Below are positions 43,583 to 52,201 of a stretch of 64,000 bases of DNA, one piece after another; the first letter of the stretch is position 1, and the number at the start of each line of letters is the position of its first letter. The position numbers were made by a program, and so were the translations under genes. The notes under the pieces are model-generated. The model had not been told where the DNA came from, searched no databases, and saw only the letters and a list, made by a program, of their open reading frames with translations. This DNA comes from UBA6168 sp965222975 (GTDB taxonomy: Bacteria > Bacteroidota > Bacteroidia > Chitinophagales > Saprospiraceae). The stretch spans positions 124,001 to 188,000 of the forward strand of contig CBDCVJ010000086.1 of the NCBI GenBank assembly GCA_965222975.1. Reading direction: 5' to 3'.

Positions 43583-44635
43583 CTATCTTCCCATAAATAT
43601 GGTATCCTGAGCATTTTCTTCCATTTCAATGATATCGAAGAAGCTCGTCAAATAATTCTTCATTTCAACTTTTGATTGTGAATGTAGCATGTTGGCATTT
43701 TCAATGAGGGAGGTCATTTCTTCTTTCTTTTTGATAAAATGTTGAAAGGTGGCCTCCAAATCCGATGCTTTGCATTTTTGACCCATATAGACTCTGTCCT
43801 GAAGGGTCTTTTGGCCCAACTCATAATTGGGGATGGCATAAGGAGCGTTTACCAGCCCGGCAAAATCGAAATCGTAGGGAACGACCATAATATTGGTGTC
43901 GGAATACTTGATGAATTCAAGGTTTCGGGCCATATGGCAGCTCCAATCTGTATTGCCGATCATGTAATTAAAAAGAGCCGTGATTTTTTCCTGTTCTGGA
44001 TTGTAGATTTCTGGTGGAAGCCCCATCTCCATGAATTTTTCACCTCCCATTCGATAGGCCAATTCGTCGGAATCCTCAATGAGGATGCCCCAACCTTTTA
44101 TTTTTTTTGGTCTCCCTTTGGTGTTGAGGTAGTTCACTTTTACCAACTGTACCCTGAAGCTATAAGGGGTCAGGATGTTGTACAATTTATAGGCGAGAAA
44201 TTCCCGTAGGATGAGGTCTTTGCCTTTTTCTTTCACACCTATGCAATGTGTTACCAATTTTAATTCATTGAACTCGTTCAAGTCATGTGCTGTGAGGTCG
44301 TCTTTCCTGAATTTGAGCTTGAAAGGTGGGAACTCACATTTCATGCGGCGGTACTTGCCACGGCATTTTATTTTGACCGGGAGGGTCTGTGATACCCCCT
44401 CACTTGGTTCAAAGGTGAATTTTCCATCTATGTATTCGTCAAAGGTTTTCTTGTTTTCCACAAGGTAGGAAAGGTCAGCTTGAATGTTGATCTCAGCAAT
44501 TTCGTAGGCGTACAGCAAGTCAAATATGCCAGGCAAAGTGATGGAGTCTGTTTCCTGAGAGTTTCCTGTTGACGGTACAAATAAAAAAGTAGCTGACAGT
44601 AATAAATAAAAGGAATAGGTGATTGAATTACGCAT
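43583..44635 (-). CDS. CotH-like secreted protein kinase fold
   Basis: Protein of 350 aa with an N-terminal signal peptide (MRNSITYSFYLLLSATFLFVPSTG). The body resembles CotH/HipA-type kinase folds: PPFKLKFRKDDL early in the domain, KDLILREFLAYKLYNIL as the helical part, the catalytic-loop-like YMIGNTDWSCHMARNLEFI and the metal-binding VPYDFDFAGL. CotH proteins phosphorylate spore-coat or surface proteins in other organisms; here it would act outside the cytoplasm, and the substrate is unknown. The start at 44635 was chosen for its signal peptide. No T9SS domain is seen. Confidence 0.75.
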   Translation of the reverse strand: MRNSITYSFYLLLSATFLFVPSTGNSQETDSITLPGIFDLLYAYEIAEINIQADLSYLVENKKTFDEYIDGKFTFEPSEGVSQTLPVKIKCRGKYRRMKCEFPPFKLKFRKDDLTAHDLNEFNELKLVTHCIGVKEKGKDLILREFLAYKLYNILTPYSFRVQLVKVNYLNTKGRPKKIKGWGILIEDSDELAYRMGGEKFMEMGLPPEIYNPEQEKITALFNYMIGNTDWSCHMARNLEFIKYSDTNIMVVPYDFDFAGLVNAPYAIPNYELGQKTLQDRVYMGQKCKASDLEATFQHFIKKKEEMTSLIENANMLHSQSKVEMKNYLTSFFDIIEMEENAQDTIFMGR

Positions 44636-44757
44636 GGTTTTGATTGATTGACATTTGGTTGATGATGAGGAAAGCAAGCTTTCGGCCGGTTACACATATA
44701 GAGGTGAAGGTACAATTTTTTCCATTGGCTAATAAGTTGAAATGTTGAATTGAAATG

Positions 44758-44825
44758 ACTTTTAGCTATTGGCTTTTGGTCAATTGCCACTGCCTGCTAC
44801 CCACTGCTTACTGCAAACGGCCCAC
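44758..44825. repeat. Degenerate TAGCTATTGGC / CTACTGC repeat
   Basis: ttttagctattggcttttgg is followed by degenerate units gccactgcctgctacccactgcttactgc. It lies between the 3' end of rsgA and the 5' side of the CotH gene, touching the rsgA stop codon. The first part belongs to the same family as the repeats at 4251, 27651 and 52132; the rest has a different unit. Confidence 0.5.
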
Positions 44826-44830
44826 CGCCC

Positions 44831-45775
44831 TCACATCTCGTGCCGTTCCCAATAATTCTGTTCTTCTATTTCATCTAATATTGTCAAATAATTCAAATAG
44901 CGCAATTCGCTGATTTCGCCTTCCTCAATGGCTGCTTTCACCGCGCATTTTGGCTCGTCGCGATGGAGGCATTGGCCACCGAACTTGCAGTTAGGGGACA
45001 TTTCGAAGAACTCACGGAAGTTATGTGCCACATCCATAGGTTCAAGGTTGCTGAAAGACAGGGTTTTGATACCGGGCGTATCAATGATATGACCTCCAAA
45101 ACTCAAAGGGAACATTTCTGCAAAAGTAGTTGTGTGTTGTCCTTTGCCCGAAAAGTCGGAAAGTTCTGTCGTGCGAAGATCGAGTCGAGGTTGTATGGCG
45201 TTGATAAGGGTTGATTTGCCTACACCCGATTGCCCGCCGATGAGGGTGATCTTGCCTTTCAATAAATCTTTCAATGCATCGATCCCTTTTGGTTTAGTGG
45301 CTGAAACAAGCAGCACCTGATAGCCTATTTTTTGATAAATGTATTTCAAACCTCCAAAAACTTCAAGGTCTTCTTCTGAATAAATATCCGCTTTATTGAA
45401 AATAATATAGGAAGGGATGTTGTACGGCTCTGTCATCAGTAAAAAACGGTCAATGAACCCCTGCTTAAGGTTGGGCGAAATGATGGTGACAATGACAACG
45501 GCCTGGTCAATATTGCTTGCCAGCAGGTGGAGGTTCTGCTTGCGTCGGGGCGATTGGCGCACAACGACGTTCCGGCGGGGGAGGATTTCTTTTATTAAAC
45601 CCTTGCCCTCGTCTTCCTGCACTACTTTTACCTGGTCGCCGACAGCAAGGGGATTGGTGAGTTTCAATTTGCCCAGCCTGAACTTACCTATGATCCGGCA
45701 CTCCCAGATGTGCCCACTTTCGAGTCGCACCGTGTACCAACTTCCAGTGGATTTAATGACTGTTCCTTTTTCCAA
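44831..45775 (-). CDS. rsgA: Ribosome small-subunit-dependent GTPase A
   Basis: Circularly permuted GTPase of 314 aa that checks maturation of the 30S subunit. The order of motifs is the permuted one: G4 NKAD (127-130), then G1 GQSGVGKST (181-189), then G3 DTPG (232-235). An N-terminal OB-fold (KGTVIKSTGSWYTVRLESG) precedes, and the C-terminal zinc site is C263, C269, H271 and C277 (CKFGGQCLHRDEPKC). Full length. The promoter is predicted at 45847-45854. Its start is fixed by the short MEKGTVIK N-terminus. Confidence 0.97.
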   Translation of the reverse strand: MEKGTVIKSTGSWYTVRLESGHIWECRIIGKFRLGKLKLTNPLAVGDQVKVVQEDEGKGLIKEILPRRNVVVRQSPRRKQNLHLLASNIDQAVVIVTIISPNLKQGFIDRFLLMTEPYNIPSYIIFNKADIYSEEDLEVFGGLKYIYQKIGYQVLLVSATKPKGIDALKDLLKGKITLIGGQSGVGKSTLINAIQPRLDLRTTELSDFSGKGQHTTTFAEMFPLSFGGHIIDTPGIKTLSFSNLEPMDVAHNFREFFEMSPNCKFGGQCLHRDEPKCAVKAAIEEGEISELRYLNYLTILDEIEEQNYWERHEM

Positions 45776-45846
45776 ACGAATTGATTGTTAATTGTTGAAT
45801 GCTGATTGTTGCAATCTGTCAAAAGCATAAAATAGTTCAATGATGG

Positions 45847-45882
45847 CAAAAGTAACTGATGTGGAAGGAAATGCGTTCAAAA
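45847..45882 (-). promoter_or_regulatory. Promoter of rsgA
   Basis: On the minus strand TACTTTTG (45854-45847) fits TAnnTTTG, and a TTTTG lies 23 bases upstream (45882-45878). The predicted start near 45840 leaves about 65 bases of leader before the rsgA ATG at 45775. Confidence 0.5.
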
Positions 45883-45888
45883 TGATTT

Positions 45889-47452
45889 TCACTTAAATTT
45901 CAGATGGCGCAACGTGTAATAGAATATCGCTCCATACCCAACAGCCAATAACACGTGCAATATCAGGAAATTGAGGTTGTCCATTTTGTAGCCATAAACG
46001 ACTGCTGCGAGAAAATAAAGGGTCAATACACCTTCAAAAACCGTTGTCCATGTAATTTTAGTGGCGAGGTATTGGTGACTTTTGAAATTGTCTTTCCACC
46101 CTTTGATGTTGAATTTTGGTGTGCGAACAAATGCCGATTGTTTGCCAAACCAGCCCTTGTATTACCGCTACCGTATTGTGCAAGGAAAGTCCCATGCTCA
46201 GGGCGAGGAACAGTGGAAAAAGGAAGATAAATTTGACCAATTTTTTCCAATACCCCCCTTTCCTTGCCTGCACTTCTACATTAGCGACGTATTGTACCAA
46301 TAGGAAAGCAATAAAGCCCGATAAGGCCCAACTCATGAACTCCGTACCAAATTTCCAATGACCCAAAAGAAACAGTGCAGGCACACTCATTACGCCCATA
46401 ATAAAAATGCAGACGAAGATGGAACTACTTAATAGTTGCATTGAGGCTTGGAATTTTTGCCCAAAATTCAGGTTGGATTGCCAGATTGTCGGCAGCATCT
46501 TGCGGGCCGTTTCTGCGCCGCCCTTCATCCAGCGGAACTGCTGCGATTTGAGGCCGTTCATTTCAGCGGGCAGTTCGGCAGGTGAGCCAATATCTTCAAG
46601 GTAAAGGATCCTCCAACCTTTCAACTGTGCCCGGATGCTCAGGTCGAGGTCTTCCGTTAGGGTATCCGCTTCCCAGCCGCCTGCATCGTTTATCGTTTCT
46701 CTCCGCCAAACACCTGCCGTGCCGTTGAACTGGCGGAGGTAATTGCCACCCTGCCGTCCTTGTTGCTCTATGCTGAAATGCACGTTGAGTTGGAGCGCCT
46801 GCAATCGGGTGATAAGGGAGTAACTTTCGTTGAGGTGTTCCCAGCGAGTCTGCACTACGCCCGTTTTTTTATCTTCAAAATGGCAGAGCGTATCTTTTAG
46901 GAAATCTTTTTTCGGCAAAAAATCCGCATCAAATATGGCTATGAATTCGCCTTTGGCCAACGGCATCGCATCTTTCAATGCCCCAGCCTTGAAGCCCTTG
47001 CGGTCTTTGCGTCGGATTTGTTCAATTTGGAAGCCTTGTGCCCGGTAGGAGGTTACTTTTTGCTGAGTGATCTCAACCGTTTCATCTGTGCTGTCGTCTA
47101 GTACATGTACCTCAAATCGGTCTTTTGGATAGTCCAGCAGCATAATATTGTCTATCAGCCGCTCGACTACGTATCTTTCATTGAAAATAGGGAGTTGGAT
47201 GGTGACAAACGGGAGTTGGAGATTGGGGAATTGGGGAATTGGGGAATTGGGATTAAGGTGGATTGTCGCATTTTCTTCTTTGTCAAATTGGTGGTGGCAT
47301 GGACTCGCCTCTTTACGGTTTGCAAATACTTTCTTTCTCCAATGGGATTTCTTGTATTGATACAACAGGTTCAATTGCAAAAGGCAATAGAACGTTATCA
47401 TCAGCAGTGTTATAGCGTAAAGCGCAAAAATGGTATTAACGAGAATGGACAT
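45889..47452 (-). pseudogene. Family 2 glycosyltransferase, one +1 frameshift near its end
   Basis: Processive-type membrane glycosyltransferase of 520 aa when restored. An N-terminal membrane helix is followed by the GT-A domain: VTIQLPIFNERYVVERLID, VHVLDDSTDET, the DxD motif FDADF, TRWEHLNE, TLTEDLDLSIRAQLKGW (ED motif) and QQFRWMKGG (QxxRW). Four C-terminal helices follow. Near 46160 the frame changes: QGLVWQTIGIC becomes the family sequence QGLFGKQSAFVRTPKFNIKGW only when one base of ctggtttgg is removed. The corrected frame continues through two more membrane helices to a TGA at 45889-45891; the length, 1564 nt, is 3n+1. The catalytic domain is intact, but about 90 C-terminal residues are replaced by 30 unrelated ones as given. 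It probably makes a cell-surface polysaccharide or glycolipid. Confidence 0.88.
47225..47253. repeat. Tandem ggggaattg repeat inside the glycosyltransferase gene
   Basis: Three to four copies of the 9-base unit ggggaattg lie in frame within the gene, giving the coding-strand peptide NPNSPIPQFPNLQLP near residues 67-81, just before the first conserved strand of the GT-A domain. The unit length of nine keeps the frame when copy number changes. Confidence 0.7.
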
Positions 47453-47475
47453 GCGGGGAAGTTCAGTTTTGAGGG

Positions 47476-47483
47476 CAAAGGTA
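47476..47483 (-). promoter_or_regulatory. Possible -7 box of the glycosyltransferase gene
   Basis: TACCTTTG on the minus strand matches TAnnTTTG, 24 bases before the ATG at 47452. No good -33 TTTG is seen at the right distance, so this is tentative. Confidence 0.35.
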
Positions 47484-47590
47484 AGTGCATTTCAGGGATT
47501 GGCAGTGGTGGGGTAGGGACAAAAGAGATGCTTTATTTTAGTTGGTCGAGGACGATTTCCCAGAGGGTTACGAAGTCTGAAAACAGACTT

Positions 47591-47929
47591 TTAGTCTTTC
47601 AATTCTTCTATGTCGACCCCTACCCTAACTGCAAGAGCCTCGACAACCTTCACTAGGTTTTCCACTTTGTCGTGCAGGTTCTCAAAATTCTTTTCTTTTT
47701 GAAGTGCGACAGCATTGTTCCTCCTTTTGTTAAGGTCGGTGATGAGGAGGTCGTTCAGGCTTATATTAAAAAATTTGGCGATTCTTATCAATGTGTCATA
47801 GTCCGGTTCCGCCCCATTTTCCCAACCGCTGTACGAGCCTTGGGCCACCCCGAAATGTTTAGCCATTTCAATTTGGCTATAGTCTCTTAACATTCTTAGT
47901 TTTTTCAGGTTTTGGTGAAAATTTGTCAC
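47591..47929 (-). CDS. XRE-family transcriptional regulator
   Basis: Protein of 112 aa with a helix-turn-helix of the Cro/C1 type at residues 5-60 (NLKKLRMLRDYSQIEMAKHFGVAQGSYSGWENG ... IAKFFNISLNDLL, abridged). A C-terminal coiled-coil (LQKEKNFENLHDKVENLVKVV) probably makes it a dimer. No phage or toxin genes lie beside it, so its targets are unknown. A TAGTTTTG sequence at 47963-47956 on the minus strand could be its -7 box. It ends about 140 bp from the glycosyltransferase start. Confidence 0.88.
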   Translation of the reverse strand: MTNFHQNLKKLRMLRDYSQIEMAKHFGVAQGSYSGWENGAEPDYDTLIRIAKFFNISLNDLLITDLNKRRNNAVALQKEKNFENLHDKVENLVKVVEALAVRVGVDIEELKD

Positions 47930-49031
47930 TGTGTTGCTTTCAATTTAAAAAATAACAAAACTACCGATATAAATTATCTGTAATGGCTATAGAAAATATT
48001 TGTACTTTGAATATTCTTGGAACAAGATAATTATTGTTGTACCTCTTAAAAAGCTTTTTATAATTATTTACAATTCAGGGATGCTAAAAGTACGGTTTTG
48101 TTATTAATCGTTTTAATAAACTTTGAGAAAACCTTGGATAGTAAACAAAATAATGGATTAGCTCGCCGCAAGGGGTACTATTCGCTATATAAATGCCAAA
48201 ACATTCACTGCCGCTGTTAATGCCCATTCTCATTATTGCCAACAAGTTCAAAGACTCTATCAAAGCGGTCAAACTTATATGGCCAGCCATTCAAACGGGC
48301 ATCTTTTATTTTGGCTCAATGATCAAAACGGTAGCGCACCTAATGGCAGATGGGATAACAAATAATGTCCACAATAAAAAAACTAGACCGAATACTGCAA
48401 TGCTGCTCAAACAAAGGACATTTGAGTTGATGTTATTTTTCAAATTATAAGATACCCGACAGAACTCAACCATCTAAACCTCTTCAACTATCTCAACCAA
48501 AAGAGAGATTTCCATAAAATCTATAATGGTTTAGTATAAATAGCAGCTATACCCAATTATAGGGATTCCTTCTTTTTTATTTAAAAAAAAGTACCAACAT
48601 ATTTTGATATAAATTTTTTTGTGATAAATTGCAGCCCCAAAAAATTTGACTTTAATTTTAAATTGCTGATTTTTTTTAGCAAACCCTTATGAGTCGAAGT
48701 CGATTTTGTAGCCAAATGAAAATAGAAGGAGAGCCGCACACCTAATTTCCCCCCTCCCTTGGAAATGCCAGAATTTACTACTATCTCCGCTACTTTTTCA
48801 CTTCGCATTTTTTGCTCTGTTACATTTTAAATCTTTTTTATTGACCCAACAGTCAATTCAATTTCTGCTTTTTAAAATACTAAGAGAGACTTACCATTTA
48901 TAAGCGTTTAATTCGAAAATACTTTTTTGAACGCTTAATTAATTTACAAATAAAGAAGGGCTTAAATATCGCTTTCGCCTTTAGCACGGTGAAAGGGTTA
49001 ACTGGTATTTCATCATCACTAATCGCATCCT
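47930..49031. other. 1.1-kb A/T-rich region upstream of the four-gene operon
   Basis: No convincing gene. A stop-free + frame at 48158-48364 (68 codons, ...HSHYCQQVQRLYQSGQTYMA...) looks protein-like but has no start codon and may be a remnant. Elsewhere short frames on both strands lack features. A degenerate aaccatctaaacctcttcaa-type repeat is at about 48468-48505. The region must hold the promoter of the operon starting at 49032, but I saw no clear TAnnTTTG box near that start. Confidence 0.45.
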
Positions 49032-52000
49032 ATGGCTCAGTCAACCCTCGATTTTTTAACATCCGAACTGAAAAACAAAACGGTTAGCCAGCAATTTCTC
49101 ATTGACAATTTTGAGAAATTCGGACGCCTGCTGACGGCTTTGGGCATTGCCCGCAACGGGGATGTGCATTGGGATGATTTAGTGGAGTTTTTTAACGACC
49201 CGGAAGCGGTTTTGAGTAAAGCCTATAAATGGGGCGCTCCAGATTTTGAAAGCGAGGAATTATCTGATAATATCAGCGACTTCGTTGAAGCATTCGATTT
49301 CGAGGTGTTGGATGAAGCGATACAGGAAGGGGTGAAAAACCACTTGGACATACTGGGAACACCCAAAAAGTTTATTTTACTGGATCAGGAGGTGTCAAAC
49401 GTTCAGACAAAATTTGGGTTTTATTTATTCCGCATTCCAGCTCCCAATCCCGGCCTTGGCATATCGCTTTTTATTGAGGGTTCATTACCAAATGATGTAG
49501 AAGTACCGATCGTACAGGGCAACCAACCCAATGCTAACAATATTGTCCTATCCCTTATTTTCAATGTCGGCGTAAACATAAATGAGGGGCTTGGAGTCAC
49601 CATCCAGCCCAATAAATTGGATCTGGTAAAATCAAATGGCGGTGGCCCAGGATCGAGTATTCAATTAAAATTTGGGCTTAAATTCGAGAAAGAAAATAAC
49701 GAGCCGATTGTGTTGCTGCAAATGGGGGACGAGAGCCGCATCGAGTTTGGTTCAGCCTCAACCGCGATTATTGGAAAAGTCAACACCAAAGGCAAGTTTG
49801 AACTGGTTTACGAAGCTGGTGTCAAGGACGGGAAAATCGTCATCAAGCCTGGCAAGAACGACAATTTCCTGAAAAAACTGGTCGGCGAAGAAGGTATCGA
49901 AAGCAATTTTGAACTGCCCATTGCTTGGGGAATCGAAGGTATTTTGTTCCCGGGCAGCGGTGGCCTTGAAATATCCATTCCTACCCATATTCAGATCGGG
50001 CCTATTGAAATTCAGGGACTTACGTTAAAGGCCAAACCCGAAGGCAAAGAATTTTCCACCTCCATCAGCGCCGATATAAAAGGCACTTTGGGGCCGATGG
50101 ACGCCGTAGTTAACGGCATGGGCTTCAAAGGCATTTTTTCTTTTCCCAACAGCGGCGGCGAATTTGCCAATGGCAAAATGGACTTCACGCCTGCTTTTTT
50201 GCCGCCCACTGGCGTGGGGCTTTCCATTGATGGTGGCGGCTTTGTCGGCGGCGGGTTTTTGTTCCTCGATTTTGACAAAGGAGAATATGCGGGCGGCCTA
50301 GAACTGGAATTTAAAGGCACAATCGCCCTGAAAGCTATTGGCGTTTTGAATACCAAAATGCCAGATGGGAGCGATGGTTTTTCGCTTATCATTATCATCA
50401 CTGCTGAGTTCGTGCCCATTCAATTGGGCTTTGGGTTTACCCTTATTGGTGTCGGCGGCTTGTTGGGATTGAACAGGACGATGGAACTCGAACCACTCCG
50501 GCTCGGTGTTTACGACGGTTCGCTCAACAGCATCCTTTTCCCTAAAGACGTGGTCGCCAATGCGAACCGCATCATCAACGATGTGCAGCGCATTTTCCCA
50601 CCTTATGAAGGCAATTTCATTTTCGGCCCAATGGCCAAATTGGGGTGGGGCACACCTACCCTCATCAGCTTGGAACTTGGCCTGGTAATCGAAGTGCCAA
50701 ACCCCGTTCGGCTGGCTATTTTGGGGGTCATGCGGCTGAATTTGCCGACGGAACAACTGGCCATCATTTACATCCAGATCAATTTCCTGGCGACGATTGA
50801 TTTTGATAAAAAACAATTTACACTCGATGCCTCGCTGATCAATTCCCGCATCCTCACCTTTACTTTGACGGGAGATATGGCCATTCGTATTTACTGGGGC
50901 GACGATGCCAATTTCCTCTTTACGGTTGGCGGTTTCCACCCAGCATATAAGCCGCCGCCACTTGGCTTGCCTGCGCTGAAACGCTTGAGCCTGATCATTT
51001 TCAGTGGCAATCCCGACATACGGGCAGAGTCCTATTTTGCAGTTACTTCCAACACTGTACAGTTTGGAGCAAAATTATCCTTGAGCGCAAAAGCAGGCCC
51101 TGCCGAAGTGCATGGGTACCTATCCTTGGATGCCTTGATCCAATTCAACCCGTTTTACTTCCTCGTTTCATTTGGGGCGATGCTGGCCGTCAGGATTTTC
51201 GGGGAAGACCTGCTGAGCATACGGGTAGAGATGTCGCTGGAAGGCCCGGCACCGTGGCATGCTTGGGGCAAGGCGACCATTTCTATCAGTTTCTTCTTTT
51301 TCTCCATTGATGTCACGGTCAAATTCGATGTCACCTTTGGCAAGGACAAAAAAGAGATTGCTCCGCCAGTCGAAGTGTTTGAACCACTGGTCAAAGCACT
51401 TCGCCATCAGGGCAATTGGGAAGCACAAAGCGTACCCGGTACCAATCTCATGGTCAGCCTTCGGCAAATATCAAAAGAGGAACAGGGTGACGACCTGATC
51501 CTTCACCCATCGGGCGTCATTCAGGTTTCCCAGAAGATAGTGCCGCTCCACTTGAGCATCAACAAGTTTGGGGAAAACGTGCCAAAACCTGGACAAAACT
51601 ATTTTGAAATAGAAGCCCTAAAAATTGGCGACGACACCTTTGATACATCCGATCTGAAAGAGCAGTTCGCTCCTTCCCAGTTCAACAAAATGACGGATGC
51701 CGAAAAGTTGTCCAAAAAGTCATTTGAGAAATTTAGGAGCGGTGTGAAAGTCAAAGGCTCGGATAAACTGGAAGCCAGCTACATTGCTGCTATGGACGCC
51801 GCTTATGAGTTGAGCTACGTGCCCGACACCCGTCAGATTGTAGTCTTTATGATCTTGGAGTTTTTGATCGAAACCTTCTTGAAAAACAGTGCTGCTTCGA
51901 AATCTGCTCTTTCGCATGAACCCAAACGGGCATCTGCTTTGGATGCACCGACCATGCGGGTCAGTACCGAACCGTTCGTCATCGCCAACGCCGATACACT

Positions 52001-52130
52001 GACCATGCACCGCAACGATCTGGAATTTGCGAGCGAAGCAGAGGCCGATGTAGCCTATAAAGAGATGGTTGCCGCCGATCCATCATTAGTGACCGAATTG
52101 GCAGTGATGCCAAAATATCAACTGAACTGA
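49032..52130 (+). CDS. Large beta-rich protein, DUF6603-like (system gene 1)
   Basis: Protein of 1032 aa, first gene of a four-gene operon. No signal peptide, lipobox or T9SS domain, so it is made as a cytoplasmic protein. Residues 1-110 are helical (MAQSTLDFLTSELKNKTVSQ). Residues about 120-800 are an unbroken series of amphipathic beta strands rich in Gly and hydrophobic residues (MGFKGIFSFPNSGG; GVGLSIDGGGFVGGGFLFLD; IQLGFGFTLIGVGGLLGLNR; HAWGKATISISFFFFSID), which I associate with the poorly characterised DUF6603 proteins. The pattern would suit a large barrel or hydrophobic groove. The C-terminal 200 residues are mixed helical with a Lys/Ala-rich linker. Function unknown; the DUF6603 match is from memory and unconfirmed. 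Confidence 0.7.
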   Translation: MAQSTLDFLTSELKNKTVSQQFLIDNFEKFGRLLTALGIARNGDVHWDDLVEFFNDPEAVLSKAYKWGAPDFESEELSDNISDFVEAFDFEVLDEAIQEGVKNHLDILGTPKKFILLDQEVSNVQTKFGFYLFRIPAPNPGLGISLFIEGSLPNDVEVPIVQGNQPNANNIVLSLIFNVGVNINEGLGVTIQPNKLDLVKSNGGGPGSSIQLKFGLKFEKENNEPIVLLQMGDESRIEFGSASTAIIGKVNTKGKFELVYEAGVKDGKIVIKPGKNDNFLKKLVGEEGIESNFELPIAWGIEGILFPGSGGLEISIPTHIQIGPIEIQGLTLKAKPEGKEFSTSISADIKGTLGPMDAVVNGMGFKGIFSFPNSGGEFANGKMDFTPAFLPPTGVGLSIDGGGFVGGGFLFLDFDKGEYAGGLELEFKGTIALKAIGVLNTKMPDGSDGFSLIIIITAEFVPIQLGFGFTLIGVGGLLGLNRTMELEPLRLGVYDGSLNSILFPKDVVANANRIINDVQRIFPPYEGNFIFGPMAKLGWGTPTLISLELGLVIEVPNPVRLAILGVMRLNLPTEQLAIIYIQINFLATIDFDKKQFTLDASLINSRILTFTLTGDMAIRIYWGDDANFLFTVGGFHPAYKPPPLGLPALKRLSLIIFSGNPDIRAESYFAVTSNTVQFGAKLSLSAKAGPAEVHGYLSLDALIQFNPFYFLVSFGAMLAVRIFGEDLLSIRVEMSLEGPAPWHAWGKATISISFFFFSIDVTVKFDVTFGKDKKEIAPPVEVFEPLVKALRHQGNWEAQSVPGTNLMVSLRQISKEEQGDDLILHPSGVIQVSQKIVPLHLSINKFGENVPKPGQNYFEIEALKIGDDTFDTSDLKEQFAPSQFNKMTDAEKLSKKSFEKFRSGVKVKGSDKLEASYIAAMDAAYELSYVPDTRQIVVFMILEFLIETFLKNSAASKSALSHEPKRASALDAPTMRVSTEPFVIANADTLTMHRNDLEFASEAEADVAYKEMVAADPSLVTELAVMPKYQLN

Positions 52131-52131
52131 A

Positions 52132-52182
52132 GCTATTAGCTGTTGGCATTTGGCTAATAGCCAAATGCCAACAGCTAATAGC
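52132..52182. repeat. Perfect 24-bp inverted repeat between system genes 1 and 2
   Basis: Arms gctattagctgttggcatttggct (52132-52155; split here for clarity as gctattagctg + ttggcatttggct) and their exact complement at 52159-52182, with a 3-base loop. It fills most of the 71-bp gap between the stop of gene 1 and the start of gene 2. It is the best-conserved member of the GCCAATAGCT repeat family. Inside an operon it might reduce read-through or protect mRNA ends. Confidence 0.85.
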
Positions 52183-52201
52183 CAACAGCAAAAATAAAAA
52201 C

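Noticed and set aside
47105..47656. 183-codon + frame between the glycosyltransferase and XRE genes
   Set aside because: Overlaps both minus-strand genes and the tandem repeat; no recognisable protein features.
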